A stretch of DNA of 64,000 nt from Oreocharis arfaki (taxonomy: Eukaryota; Chordata; Aves; Passeriformes; Paramythiidae): contig VZRR01014159.1 in assembly GCA_013398015.1 (NCBI GenBank), positions 491,129 to 555,128 of the forward strand. Direction: 5' to 3'. Position 1 is the first letter of the stretch, and every line of letters begins with the position of its first letter. This document shows, in pieces, positions 35,301 through 48,188 of this stretch. Below the pieces are notes generated by a model. It ran no database searches, was not told where the DNA came from, and saw only the letters and a list, made by a program, of their open reading frames with translations. A program made the position numbers and the translations under genes.

Positions 35301-36262
35301 ATGTCTGTGCCTCCCTCAGAATGTCCTATATAAAATAAAGGCAATAAAAGTGTGGGAATTAAGACAAAAGAGGAAAGAGCTGATGTAAGGGCAACCCAAA
35401 GATCTGGTGCTGCCACTTGACTTCACATCCCAACCGGTCCTGGAGCCAGCACTTCCAGGATGTTGTGGCTCACGTTCCAAAGCAGAGAGCTGCAGATACA
35501 GACAGGCCTTGGGGGTTTGGGACAGGAGAGACCCAAAGTGCTCCCGGTCAGACTGCAAGGACCTCAGCTCCTCTTCGTCAGTGTTCATCCCAAGGCACAG
35601 CTGTGAGAGCCTGCGGCCTTCCTACAGAAAAATCTTGGTGCTGACCCCATGAGGGTCTGTCCTGAGGGTCCGGTGCCACAGCCTGTCCCAACATCACCCC
35701 AGCATCCCACAGCAAACAGCCTTGAATAACCTCTGTTCTCTTCCCAGCCAAGTCTAAATCTCCTGAGAAACAGCACCTGGGAGAGAAGGGGACTGCAGCC
35801 AGCATTTGGCACCTGATACCTCTTTTTCTGGAAGGTACTGAAGTGTCTCAAGGACACGGATGGGAACAGTGCAGCACATCCGTGAATGTTTTAGGATCCT
35901 CCACCTTTGTTTTGACACTGTGCCTTGTGCATAATTATTCTGAGGCACAGCCTGAACTCTCCTGCTGCTTAACAGGGGGAGTCAGAGCATCTTGGCAGGA
36001 TCATTTTGAGAGAGTCTGATGTTGGGAATAACTTCTCAAAGCAGCAAAACCACTAAGCTCAAGAGTCAGCAATAAGAGACCGAGTGCTGGGAGCTGGGCT
36101 TGGACACTGAATCCTCAGGAAGCAAATGTAAACATCAGCCAGACATTTTGGCCAGAGGAACTTACCCAAAATCAATGGTTATCCAGCACCAAGGAATTAC
36201 CAGACCCTGGGGCTCATTTCTTGGGTCCTACCTTGGGACACTGGTGCCCATCTGGTAACCAG
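32387..36262. other. Unique intronic sequence, nothing distinctive
   Basis: About 3.9 kb without recognisable repeats or exons, of moderate to high GC. Overlapping frames up to 155 codons on both strands have no familiar motifs. Confidence 0.5.
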
Positions 36263-36264
36263 TG

Positions 36265-36332
36265 AACGTGGAACTTCATCGTGGGATCGTTAGGATCCCT
36301 TCCAACCCCAACCATTCCATGGCTCTGTGATG
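36265..36332 (+). mobile_element. CR1 3' tip, diverged
   Basis: Plus-oriented tip: gtgggatcgttaggatccct, tccaaccccaaccattccat, ggctctgtgatg. Short and old. Confidence 0.7.
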
Positions 36333-36492
36333 TCTGGGACCACTCCTTCGTTTGACACCAGCTTCTCCAAGCTGAGAACTCTCAAGACTTTTGAACAAGT
36401 GGCTCCATTCCCGGTGGGATGCAGATGTCCAGTGCCGAGTGGACAGGTCAGAGTCTGTCAATGCAGTGGGTCCTGTGCTCATGCACCAGTGG

Positions 36493-36553
36493 GTTTCTGG
36501 TTTAATACACCAATATTCTGGTTTGATTAATTCTGGTTTCTGGTTTAATACAC
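36493..36553. repeat. Direct repeat, 18 bp twice at 43-bp spacing
   Basis: GTTTCTGGTTTAATACAC occurs at 36493-36510 and 36536-36553, and a partial third copy (tctggtttgatta) lies between. It looks like a decayed local duplication. Confidence 0.9.
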
Positions 36554-38632
36554 AAAGCTGGAGGCAACCAGCTCAGGACCACCAGGGCCTCCATCAAGAC
36601 ACCCAACACACACTTTTCCACGTGGAGAACCAGCTCTGTGTTACAACCCTAAACTGAATGACAGCTTGGCAAAAATAGGTGTATTGCACCCTGACTACGA
36701 CTTCTCCATCTGCCTGTCTCTGGTGGGTCAAACAGCACTGCTGGAGGGCTGGATAACTGCTCAGATGGTGAGGCTCAGGTCTCTCACATCTCCGTGATTA
36801 ACACCTCATGCTTCACAGTGTCAAGTATTACTACAGGCGACAGCAAGATCTGCACAGAGGTGCAGCACGTGGCCAGCATCCCACATCTGGGCTCAACATC
36901 TGGCCTCATTCAAAGTGGGTTTTGTTTGTTTCTCCCAAACCTCAGAGATTTTGGTTGTGCTCCTGACAGGAATTTGGGTTTGCCTATGAGATAGAAAAAA
37001 ATGTTCAGCTTTCACAGACCAGGGGTGGCTGATGAACCTGGAGTAGCTGTGCTCTACATTCCTTATCCATAGGGACACACAAAATGCAAGCACCCACCTC
37101 CATGAGCCCTGTGACCCCGAGAACTGAGGTTGTGTCCAACACTGGTGATATTTCTGTGCGAGATAAACCCAGTAGGGCCTGCAGAAGGGACCCCAGACAC
37201 ACAAAGCTGCTTCTCCCCTCTAGGCACGGCTCGTTTCCATTCTGCTTGGCCTCCCCACACCCTCAGGAGGGGGCAAGGGGCTGCTCTGTCCATCAGGCTG
37301 ACAGGAGTAGATGGGAATTTCATGCCTGCCACTGCCCCTCAGGCCCCAGGGCAGGAGGACATAAAAGAGCTGCTGCTGCTGTGTTTCCTCCTGTCCCCCA
37401 ACCAGGCAGCTCTGCCTGCACGGCCAAGCCTGACCTCCCTTCCCCATCATTGTTCAGCTCTGGCAAGAGAGCAGGAGCTCCAGTCGTCCTTTTTTATCTC
37501 AGGTTTACTCACAGACACCAAGGTTCACCTGGAAAGGGTCTAGAAAAGCCCAGCCTGGCTGAGCACCACACCAGTGACTGCAGGGGGATGGAGGATTGCA
37601 GGCAAGGAGCTGCAGGAATTAGGGGCTGAGAATGAGGAAAGCACAGACGAGGAAAGGAGAAAGGTCATAAGCAAGACACCATCACAGCACCTTTGCCCTT
37701 CTGGCTGGAAGCACCTCCAACCCTCATCTCTGCATGGATGAAGCCTCAGCCTCAGGCTCTTTGGTTTTGATGATGTGGCAAAGCCAGAAGACCACAGCAA
37801 CTGCAAATCATGTGGCTCCTGGTCTCATGCCCCAGCTGGAGCTGATCCCTCCCAGACCCAGTCCTGGCTTCTCTTAGGGTTAGTCACTTTTTTGGCAGCT
37901 GTCCTGCTGAGCAGCATCTGGCTAAAATCCATCCAGGGATGGATCTGCTCTGCTCTGTGCTGTCTCTGCAAGAAGGGAACCAAGTTGGGAAACCTCAACA
38001 GCTCAGAGCCAGCCCTACCTTCCTCTCCTCTGTCCTGTTCTCTTCCCCTCACTTGCAGGTGCCTGGCTCCAAACCAGCAGAGCTTCCTGGTCTTTCAGCT
38101 CTGGGTTTCTCTTCCCACTTCCCACCCTGCTGTCCCTTCTCCTGTTTCATTCTTGCCCCTCTCCACACTCAAACAGGTCTCCTCCAACTCGTACCAGTCC
38201 CTTTTGCCAGGCTGTGAGAAGGGCTGACCACAGAGAAGATGCCAACAGGTTCATTTAGGGCAGGAGACCTGTCCCACGTACATTTTATCCCGGGGCATGG
38301 GGGGAAAAGTGCCAACCTCCACAACTCACCTCACCATGCCCGGCATGGGGGATGCCTGAGCCTTTGGGGTTTCCTTCAGGAGGGACTGGCCAGGCCCTTG
38401 CCCAGCTGGCAGTGGCTGGAGCTGAGTCCCTATCCCTTCGCAGGGGCATCCATGGCTCCTCCATGTGCTAATCAGCAGCTTTGTTCTGCACCGCCTCACT
38501 GTGTAATAGCAGCAGGAATTCATCCGGCCGCAAATGACCGGCGCGGGCGAGCAATCAGCACAGGAACACAGACACGTCCTGCTGCGCTCCCTGGAAGGGG
38601 ACAGGGAGACGGATGCTGGGGACACTCCGCCT
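36554..38632. other. Unique intronic sequence, nothing distinctive
   Basis: No repeat, exon or regulatory pattern is recognised. Open frames of 181 codons (37084-37629) and about 207 codons (38239-38862, across the N gap) show no domain and lie in GC-rich, stop-poor sequence. Confidence 0.45.
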
Positions 38633-38639
38633 NNNNNNN
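38633..38639. other. Assembly gap (7 N)
   Basis: Seven unknown bases sit between gacactccgcct and ccccccctgccc, in GC-rich DNA with a C homopolymer at the right edge. Any frame across it is unreliable. Confidence 0.99.
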
Positions 38640-38879
38640 CCCCCCTGCCCGGGCCTCTCCGCCCTGCCAGCTGGGCTCTGCCGCCACCACTAACAAGTTG
38701 CTTCCCGCTGCCAAGGATAACAGAGCCACTGGCACCCAACCCCGCACTCTGCTCTTGGCTGCCTCAGGAACCCGAGTCAGGGAGGATGGGTTTTGTTGGT
38801 TTTTTTTTGCACTTGTCATTTCTCAAGGAGGGAGGAACATCTCTCCCAGCTGCTTCGGCTGAAATCCAGTTTTTATGTA

Positions 38880-39260
38880 ATCAAATGTGACCTCTAGCTG
38901 TCTGTGTTTAAGGCTGCCATCGCTGCGATATCGTTCAGACTGCTAGGACTAAGTCATCCATCTCCTCAACTATAAATACCTTATAATCATCCCGAAGGAC
39001 CTGCAGTGCCTCACAGATGAAGATGCCTGGAGAAAAGGGGGGCTCGGCTCTGACTGTCGCTCCACTCCTGAAATGCAGCTGCCCCTGAGCGCAGAATGTA
39101 CGGCAGATTTTTAACAGCTTCTGGTCAAAGTTACCAGCAGAAAACCCAGGGAAATCGCCAAAAGGATGGAGAGCCGCCCACACCCAATCTGCAGCCAGGA
39201 TAATAGATTGTGTTAATTTAGGCGCTTTGGCAGAAATTACGTCCAGGCCAGCCCTGCGTC
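38880..39260. other. Unique non-repeat block, candidate conserved element
   Basis: Balanced-composition, repeat-free DNA with phrases such as tgctaggactaagtcatcca, ataaataccttataatcatc and gattgtgttaatttaggcgc. A 117-codon minus-strand frame spans 38935-39288, but I recognise no protein in it and see no splice consensus that would make it a plexin exon. It could be a conserved regulatory element. Confidence 0.25.
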
Positions 39261-39429
39261 CCACACTGAATCCTGCTTTGCAGTGCAAGACGGGGACAAA
39301 CCATCCACGCTATTTCAGACACCACCAGCCACTCCTGCCGGGCTCTGTAACGTGAGGTGGAAGAGAGATCAGAGCAGACACAAAGCCCTTGCAATGAAGG
39401 TTTCTGCAAGAAAAGCCAAACTGCCGGCT

Positions 39430-39720
39430 CTTATTTACTCGTGTTACACAGTGTGATGTTAATTCGACAATTAACGCTCGGGCTGATAATTGCCGGTCCC
39501 ACCTCCTCCCAAAGCGTGCACCTGCTCCCCCTTCCAACCCTGCACTCCCCAGGAATCCTCAATGAGGAGGTGAGAGCGCGGCAGCCGCATTGTGCCGCGG
39601 CTCTGCTTTCACAGCGCGCAGGGTTCGGGGCAGAACCAAGTTTGGGCGGGATGCGCACGAACACGAGCGCGGCCGCCTCATCTGCGGCGTGCGGCAGCAG
39701 CTTCGCAAATTCCCTTCATT
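39430..39720. other. CpG-dense patch next to an AT-rich homeodomain-motif block
   Basis: The left part (39430-39500) has tgatgttaattcgacaatta and gataattgccgg. The right part is CpG-dense (gagcgcggccgcctcatctg with a NotI site at 39669-39676, gtgccgcggctctg, ttcacagcgcgcagggttcg). This pairing is common in developmental enhancers and small CpG islands. No exon is recognised. Confidence 0.45.
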
Positions 39721-39841
39721 CACAGACATCCCTCTCAGGCGCCAGACAGCTCTGCTAACCGGGATCCACTGGCACAACTTGCCTTGAAAGTCACTTCTTC
39801 CTCCTCCTCCTCCCCCTCAGCCACCATCGCAATGGGACACT

Positions 39842-39861
39842 GATTTATTTTATTTATTTGT
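39842..39861. repeat. (TTTA)n simple repeat
   Basis: Runs gatttattttatttatttgt, with a (TCC)n stretch just before it at about 39798-39820. Confidence 0.8.
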
Positions 39862-39956
39862 TGGCTGGTGGTTTGGGGTTTTCTCTTTGTTTTGCTGGAG
39901 GGGAGGAGAGATTGCGCTGTGGTGAAGAATTCACATCCCCGTTTTCCTGTACAGCT

Positions 39957-40005
39957 GCTTTGGGTTGGAAAGGATCTTAAAGACCATCGAGTCTCAATCC
40001 CCTCT
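39957..40005 (-). mobile_element. CR1 3' tip, very short
   Basis: Only ctttgggttggaaaggatct, taaagaccatcgagtctcaa and tccccct-like bases remain. The match is specific but about 45 bp. Confidence 0.65.
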
Positions 40006-42773
40006 CAGGAGGGACGGACAGGACACCGTGCTGTCCCCAGGCTTCCAAACGGATGCAGCCAGAGGTGATGGGAGCTGCCAGCTGCTGTTCCAGGGGAAGG
40101 ATGGGTAAGATTCCCCCACCAGCAGGGTCAGGGCAGGAGGAAACCACCGACAGCGAGGAAAAACTCGGCCCCACTGACACTGGAAAGCCCCTCCGGAGAG
40201 GGGGAACAGCCCTGTTCACACCCTCTCCTAAAAACCTTTTCTCCAACCTGTTGCAGCTGTAGCACATCTCGCAGAACCCTGGATGAACTCTGCCCTTCCT
40301 GTCAGCCCCTTTCCCTCACCCTGTTTAAGGATAAAAAGTCCTGTCTAAAGAAGGAAACCACGAAAATCATGTTCTGGCGAAACCATGCTCTGCTCTCTAT
40401 GCCTCCCAACCTGTGCCTCTTTGCATGCAGCCTAATTGCCTTCATTAACGCCACAAAGAAGGACCCTAATGACTTTGTTTGGTCGTGAATTGTAGTTATT
40501 TGCCTCTCTGGGTGTTCGCAGGTTGGGGTATAACAGCAGGAGCTGTTTCTGGACCTGCTCAAATTTGCCGAGACTGATGAAGCTGTGCCCAGAAACCTCC
40601 AAGGATCTGTCCTGGGCAGCCTGACCTCTGGTCGAGGAGCAAAGGCAGGAGATTCCAGAGTCCAAGGAGAAGCCAGGAAGGCAGTGAGTCCATCTGCAGC
40701 CGGGAAAGGTGTTGGATACCTGCTTGTGAACACCTGGGAGATAAGCAGGGAGACCAGGGCACGAAAAGCTGCCTCTTTTCCTCCGCTTTCATACTCCAAT
40801 AAGAAGTCACAGCATTCCCAGCACTGCAATGCTGGATAATGTGCCATGGAAAAGCTGCAGCAGCGTGGCTGCAGGGCACACGGCATTAGTGTTCCTGTCA
40901 GGTAGGCCCACCAGGATCTGCAGTTAAATGGCAAAATATGGAAAACAAACCAGGGACGACACGGGGAGAATAAAGCTCATTCCCAGCCCAGACCAAGAGG
41001 TTCACTGCCGGGCTATGGGAGAATTCCTGCCGACACAGACACACAAACTCCCGCTCTCTGTGTTTATCCAGACCTGAAAAACACCAAGAGCAGCAAGGGA
41101 GACGGCCCAGCCACACAGAATGCACGGACCTGGGCAAGACGGGAGAAATAAGTGCTTTTTCTTTCGGCTTTCCCTTTTATTCCTCACGGTCAACAGGACG
41201 AAACACCTTTTAGCACCTAGTGCAGATGCAGCTTAACACCTCCAGGGTGGAATTAGCGAGTCACAGTGCACCCCAGGAGGGAGCAGCGTGTGTGGGCACT
41301 TGAGCCTCTCTGCACAGAAAGTGCTGCGAGAGGGCAGCGAGAGGAATCTCCATTTAAGGGGAAATTAATGGCGTTTATTTCACACCATCCCCTTCCTTTT
41401 GTTCCCATGCCACCCCGAGGGCTGGAGCTGGGGATGCTCTGAGGGTGTGGCTGCACCAGCATCGCCCAGTTGTCACCACGTGCTGCACACCAGCTCACAC
41501 CACAGGAGCCAAATCCCCCCCCGGGCAAAACCCAACCAGAAGAGGGGAACACCCCGAACAGGCTCTACCCCACAGCCGGAATTGCTCCTCCTTCGCTCAG
41601 GGCCTCTGAATTTCCATCGCAGTAAAATTCCTACAGAATATAGAGTGGCCTATGGGGGGTGAAACAACAGTTGGGGTCTGCATCTCTTCTCCTACGGCCC
41701 TGCCCCTTGCCAAGGGGCACATCTGTGCCCCGACTGTGCATCTGTGGGTGCATCTGTCACTCGAGCCCTGTCCCTCCTCGCCATGTGGCACCAGCCTGGA
41801 GAGGTTTTCTCGGGCACCCTTTGAAGTCCGATGCCACACCGCGTTTATCGCCACTAAGGGGACCTTCCACGCTGCAAAAAAAATAAAGGCTGAGGCCGTG
41901 CTTGTGCCTTGAGGGACTGAGCAAAGTGGTGTCAGCCCTGCCGGCCCATCCATCTCGTCAAAGGGGGTGTTGCTGGTGTTGCTGTTGGAGGAAGGTGCTC
42001 GGGGGAGCACAGGAGCACCGCGGTGCTGCCAAGCGAAAACTCAACCTGCAGATCCTGGCTCCTGGGTTAACTCCCAACTGGAGCATAAAATGAGCCACAA
42101 TCACTTCTGCTGTCCCCAAATGACATGGCACTGCTTGGGTTTGTGCTTTCATACCCTCTTGCTACCAAACCAGGGGGATTACCCCAACTCTGCGTACTGA
42201 GGATGGGTTTTGGGAGGTGTTAACCCTTGGAGCAGCTCCGGGCTTCTCCTTGAGACCCCACAGATTGGCTCCTGGCAAAACCACATTGGCAAATGTGCTG
42301 GTAATTAAACAAAGTGGGCATCCAAGGGGCAGGGATGGTGTTTAGCATCCTCCCAGAGACAAAACCTGCAAGCTGCCTGCAGCAGCAGCAGACAGAGGAG
42401 GCACGGCAGCCAGCAGCAGTGCCAAGAGACAGACTCCAGAATTCCAGCTCTCTGGCATGGCTGGCAGCCCAGAAGATACTGCAGCCCCTTTCTGGAAGCT
42501 GGCTGAGGAGTCAGGAAAGCACAGCTAAAGCTTTGACAGTCTGCCACCTCCATTGTGCACAAAATGCTCCTGTGGGCTGCTGACAGGTCTGGGGACACAC
42601 CTGTGTCACCAGCCTGGCTGGGATGCTCTGGGAACTCCTTTATGGCCACAGAAGGGACTGTGGGGGAAACTCTGCTGGAACTGGGACAAGAGATGGCAGA
42701 GTGTTCCCAGGGGCTGCTGCATGCAACAGTCTGTGGATAAATGCATGGGCACCTTCAGATCCTGATTGTAGGA
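40006..42773. other. Unique intronic sequence, nothing distinctive
   Basis: About 2.8 kb without recognised repeats or exons. A 210-codon minus-strand frame at 40302-40934 has no known motif. Confidence 0.5.
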
Positions 42774-42850
42774 TGACAGAATCATAGAATGGTTTGGGGT
42801 GGAAGAGACCTTTAAAGGTCACCTCGTCCAACCCTCCTGCAATGATTAGG
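42774..42850 (-). mobile_element. CR1 3' tip, third subtype
   Basis: Reverse-complement tip: agaatcatagaatggtttgg, ggtggaagagacctttaaag, gtcacctcgtccaaccctcc, tgcaatgattaggg. The gtcacct/cctgcaatga signature matches the copies at 18135 and 53293. Confidence 0.9.
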
Positions 42851-45800
42851 GTCAAAGCCTGATTTTGGCAATATTAATGAACTCAGGGCTGCTCACCGGA
42901 TCTGTTACAATTTTTTTTTGATTTAGGGGCATTATAGGAGCTTCGGGAAGAGCCTGGCCCCACCACTCTGAGTGCCCTCCCAACACCAAACCGGATGGCA
43001 GAATCCACTCCCCAGGAGCACCCAGCTCATCCCAGTTTCCCTGGCAGACCGTGCTCTGCTACCCACTCCTGAATTCCCTCGGAACAAGGCAAAACCCAGT
43101 AAATTAATGATTTCCCTGAACCATCCTTTGAGGAGGAACCTTCGCTCGCCATCCTTCACAACCAACAGAGCCAGGAAACAGCCAACGAGCTCACATCCCG
43201 TGACATCGTTCACCTCTCCTGTCAGGAGGGGATCCCCTTTTCTCTCCAGCTGACTCGTGAACTGCCCCCACAACCCACCCACCACATCCTGTCTGTCCCC
43301 AGCAGCCGTCCCCGCTCGGCGACTTCTCTGTTTGAGCACATTCCGCACGATTTTGGGTTCCATCTGCTTTGAACGTCTGTGAGCGTTTAGAGGAGCGGAG
43401 CACAACACTTGGCTCGGGGATCTGGAAGTGGCACCGATCACAAACGCGGCGCTGTCACCGTGATGTGGGCAACATCTGCTAATCCAGCCCTTGGCCCAGC
43501 CGTCCTCCACAGCGCTCTTCCCACTGCATACTAAAGCGTGCTGAAGGACAAACAGGATTTTTCCATATTTTTAGGCTGTCTGAACGTAGCAGGGCTTTGA
43601 TCCCCGCTGCTGGGTCAAATTAAAAGAAAGTCAGAAAGCGCCCGACGTAAAGGTCAGGCTTTACCTCTGACTACTCGCAGAACACGCTGACATATGGTAA
43701 AGAAACAGAAAACACGGATATGGCGGGGTTTGGGGGTTGCATTCTTGCATAATTTGAGTAATATTAAGGGCATTACATGTGGTTTGTTGCTGTTATGTCC
43801 TGCAGCCATGGAATGGTGTTGGTTGGGGTTTTTTTTCAAGTTTCCTCACAGGCCTTTGCAGGGAGCTCCAAGAACCAACTGTTGCCGAGCGAACTTTTGA
43901 ACCTCTGCAAAAGCACAATGTGTTAAATTGCTAGAAAAAGGGAAAACAAATGTATGATGTTCTGTGACATCCACAATCTGCAAAGCTTCACTCCTTTGGA
44001 CTTCCCAAGGAGAAGAAAGGGATAGCTGAGACATTTTATGTTTTAAACAATGACGAGCACAGTAATAGATCAAGGCTTTAAGGCAACCCAAAAGCCTTCA
44101 AAACTTCAATTATGAGTTGTTTAATAAAACACAGTCAATTAATTTGACCAACTAAGGAAATTGGGCAAAGGCCACGCTAGCATGGAAAGGCACCAGCCAC
44201 AAGGGTGGGTAGAGAAAAATCCCAGCCTAAAGCTAAAAGTGCCCCCCAAGCCCCCCAACCCGTTGGGTGGAGACCTGCACCACGAAGTGCAGCAGCCTGG
44301 GGAAGCTTTTGTGCGCAGCTTTCAACAGACTTGAATAACTCCATCGTCCCCCTATTTCACGGGGCACAGAAAAAACCCTCTTTAAGCTTAGAAGAAAAAA
44401 GCAGCACCACCCTCGAGAGGGGGAGATGGGAGGCTGTCTGCTCCCCCTCAGCCTCTCACCCCCACGTCCCGCTTTGCAAACAAACCCAAACTCCCTGACT
44501 TTCCAGCAGCTGCTGCCAGTCTGCCCGGCTCCCACATGGCACAAGCCCCCCAGCCTTCTGTGCAGCCCCGGCATCCTGCCAGCTCCCACCAGTACCGGCA
44601 TTCCGGGAGCTCCAGTCTGCCTGAACAGGACAGGGAAGGCAGAGGGGGGAGAGGGGGGATGCTTCAGCATTTGACTGCTGGTGGATTTGTTCCATCATCA
44701 GGATGCCCTGTCCAAGATTTTGGAAGGAAAGGATTTTCTCCCCGCTCCCCCCGCCCGTGTTCCTCTTCTGCAGCTCGTGCATGCGTTTGATCCCTCAAGG
44801 TGCTGCTGGCTTTCATCTCCCACGGGATTCAGTGCTCACCAGAAGAGGGGTCCCGGATGGGAAAAGAATTTGACAGATGCTTGCGAAGGATTAAGAGTTT
44901 CCAGTGGCTCAGGGTGGTGCCGGCACTGACGGAGACACGAGCAGAGGGAGAAGCTGTATTCAAACCGCAGTGAGAAACCACCTGCAGTAAGTGGATTAGA
45001 GGAGTGTTATCATCCAGCACGAGCCTCTCCTGGCAGGGACGGTGGCAATATTAGAATAATCTGTACACCTGGTGCAGCAGCAGCTCTGCAGTGAGATTAA
45101 TGGACCTGCTGACAGGCAAGGAAAACTTGGGGGAACAATTTGCCCCGCTGCTTCTTTCAATTCCTCCTGGCCGTGGCAGAAGGGGGAAGAATAGGTCTGG
45201 ATTCAAGAGGAATTTAGGGTCATGCATCGGCATTCCCCATGCAAAGCAGGAGAGGCTGGGGAGGCTGGGAACCTGCTCAGAAGCACCTCACTCCAGGATT
45301 TAACCTCCCTGCCTTGATGGAGTGTGGTGAGGAGTGGCTGTGCACACATTTAATGCCGTGGTCATTCCCAGGATCAAACATCCTGGTTGCAAGCCAAGGA
45401 AAACGTCTCCTGTTGGTCTTAATTTTGGTCAGGATTAATCCACACCACTCGCTTCCTGCACTTTTCTTGCTTAAATGAAAGATTAGTGTAGAGAAATGGG
45501 TCAGGTAAAACAAAACAACTTGCTTGACCTGAAACAAAACATATTTTTTTTTTCCCTCTTCTTGTATTGGTCTTTTATTATTATCATCAAAAGCAATGTC
45601 ACCACCATGCTGATATTAATCAATAATATTACAGCTGGCTGTATTGTTTCAGTGAACTTTGAAGATAAGCTCGGTTCCCAGAGGAATAATTCACAAGTTT
45701 CATTTTAAAACCCTAAACCCACAACGTTTTCCAAATTCCTATCCAGGCCTTGCTTGCAGATTGCTTTCATTGAAAAAACTAAATAAATAAATAAAAATTA

Positions 45801-47565
45801 CCCTGAATTTGATGCAAGTTTTCAGTCAGCATCACCCTGCACTTTTGGGTGATTAAAATAACCAGGGAAAAGAGCTTGCAGCAGCACTTCCACATTCCAT
45901 GAAATGAAGTGGGATCTCCCAGCCTGCTCCAAGGGGGGTTGTGCAGAGCACAGCCCCTCCCGGACGTGTTGGATTTACAGCTGATCCCCACACGTGCCTG
46001 GGAGGTGCCCAGGGTTTCTGGGTGGATGGCAGCCAGACCAGAGAGGCTTTGCAGTGGTTCTGCTCCTTCCCAAAGGAGAGAAACCCACTGCAGATTTATA
46101 TGGAGGGGAAAAAAGCCACGAGAAGAAACCACACATGGAAACCACAGCCCTCAAACACCACCTGGACAAGGAGTTTAGGTAGGAAAATAAATATATACGC
46201 CCAGAAATCCAGATGCAGCAGGGCTTTAACCTGAAGGCAACTCTCTTAATTTGCCACAGCAAATTTCTGCGTGCAGTAATTGTGAGTGCTTGTGCTGCTG
46301 CCCCACCCGAGGACGCACGGCGAGACGAGTGCTGGCATTTTGGAAGGTGGCACTGTTTTCACCAAGCCATGACCATCTGGGCTGCTGGAAACACTTTGTT
46401 TTTCAGATACACTGTGCTTATCCATGTAGTATCTAAGCCCTGAGCAGGTCAAAGAGCGAGGTCTGTAGTGGATGTCCTCCTTTCTCAGTCTGGTTTTGAG
46501 CATCACTAACTGGGGTGGGACGAGCTCTGAAGGGCAAATCAGTTTTAGTTTGGGGAATGAATGACACCGGGACACTGCTGTGTAATTAGAAGTGTCTCAA
46601 GCAGATGCAAGTGAAGCTAATCAAACACTGCTTCATAAGAGTGATCATCAGCCTCGTAATTATTATTATTCAATTCCCAGGAGGCAGAGACAAGGGGGCT
46701 TCTCCTTCACATGACGTGTCACTCAAAGGCAAATCAAAAACCACCGTCCCTGCTCAAAACTGCTCGTGGCTCTGGTCGTCTGCACCTCCCACTCACCAGC
46801 CCAGACCATCCTGAGCCGGCTCATCCCTGTCTGGGGTGTAAAGGCCAGGGAAAGCACCTGGGAATCCTTTCAGATCGCGGGGTGACATCGAGGCAAGGTG
46901 TTAATCAAGTGCCAGTGGCTCCCTGCGCCGCAGCCCCGCGTGGCTGTGATGTCAAAAGCAGATGGCTGTGTCGTCAGGGGGGAGGAGGGGCTGCACAGCA
47001 GATGGGCACTTCACAGACAAAGATCCCTCTCATGCAGATTGCCCCCGATGATAATTTAAAAAAGAAAGAAAAAAAAAAGAAAAAAAGATTACACAGAGAG
47101 AGAGAACTGGAGAAAACATCTGATGTGTGAGCAGTACAGTCTCTAAATAGAATATTTTCCCATTTTCCCATGAAGCATCAGGAGGTTCTTAAGCTCCAAA
47201 GTGTTCATTTAACTCCTCGAGGCTCTGGACTCACATTTCCCCTGCACTTTGCTGCCCTAACACACAACACACCCGAAACTGCTGCCTCTGAGTTTATTTC
47301 TAGGAAGCCAAACCTTGTGCACCTGTTTACACACAGAACTTAATTCAGCACTGATTATTTTATTAAAGGAACTTCCACCCCAAGTTCCTCCAGGGGATTT
47401 AGAGCCGACACCTACAACACATAGTCTTAGGAATCAACCAGTATGCACCAGTTTGCCAGGTTTGTACTTCAGATGGGCACATTGTGATTTTAAACAGCGC
47501 AATCAGAGTGGTTTCCTCCTCTTGGAGCACCACAAAGAGACAGGTAGATGGGAAAGTTCTTAAAG
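42851..47565. other. Repeat-poor intronic sequence
   Basis: About 4.7 kb without CR1. AT-rich non-repeat sections that may be conserved elements lie near 44100-44165 (cttcaattatgagttgttta, gtcaattaatttgaccaac) and 46600-46680 (aagctaatcaaacactgctt, cctcgtaattattattattc). An (AAAT)n run lies at 45779-45797 and an A-rich run at 47055-47087. No exon is recognised. Confidence 0.4.
45779..45797. repeat. (AAAT)n simple repeat
   Basis: The sequence ctaaataaataaataaaaat contains four to five AAAT units. Confidence 0.85.
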
Positions 47566-47848
47566 TCAGAGAACAGTTTGGACTGGCAGGGATCTTAAAA
47601 CTCATCCAGTGCCCCCCCCTGCCATGGGCAAGGACACCTCCCACTATCCCAGGGTGCTCCAAACCCCGTCCAGCCTGGCCTTGGACACTTCCAGGGATCC
47701 AGGGCAGCCACAGCTTCTCTGGGAAACCTCTGCCAAGGCCTCCCCACCCTCACAGCCAAGAATTTCTAACTAATATCCAATCTAAATCTCTCCTCTCTTA
47801 GTTTAAAACACTCAACCCCTGTCCTGTCAGCACCTGCCCATGTAAAAC
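47566..47848 (-). mobile_element. CR1 LINE fragment, common subtype
   Basis: Reverse-complement CR1: cagtttggactggcagggat, ctgccatgggcaaggacacc, gatccagggcagccacagct, ctaactaatatccaatctaa, tgtcctgtcagcacctgccc. The very 3' tail (aatcacagaatg) is not recognisable here. Confidence 0.93.
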
Positions 47849-48008
47849 ATTCAGACAACACAAGGACAATTCCTCTTGTGTGCCAAGCTCACACCCAGTT
47901 TGCAGCAGTGTTGAGTGAGGGGAGAGCCCAGCATGTATCTGGGAGTATCAAGATTGGTATAAATCAGAAAGTACAGAAAATCATTTAACCCACTGAAGAA
48001 ATGCAGCT

Positions 48009-48061
48009 GAGACACAACAGCAACTAAAACTTGCTGGGGTGAGACACAACAGCAACTGAAA
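48009..48061. repeat. 32-bp direct duplication
   Basis: The string gagacacaacagcaact occurs at 48009 and 48041, and the intervening taaaacttgctggggt is matched only partly afterward. It is about 1.6 copies. Confidence 0.9.
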
Positions 48062-48188
48062 GTTTATTCAGCCTCTGAAATTCTCACAGATGTTCCCAGG
48101 GTGCCCACATGAGCGGTGAACACGGGAAAGTAAATACGCAAACAAAGCCACAGCTTCAAACCAAGCCTGATACAGAAACATCATCAAA

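Noticed and set aside
38239..38862. Plus-strand open frame of about 207 codons
   Set aside because: It runs across the 7-base N gap, lies in GC-rich stop-poor DNA, has no recognisable domain and overlaps equally long frames on the other strand.
40302..40934. 210-codon minus-strand frame
   Set aside because: No plexin or other family motif; likely a chance frame in intron sequence.
43806..43832. Possible CR1 tip (catggaatggtgttggttgggg)
   Set aside because: Under 30 bp of resemblance and no continuation into the CR1 body.
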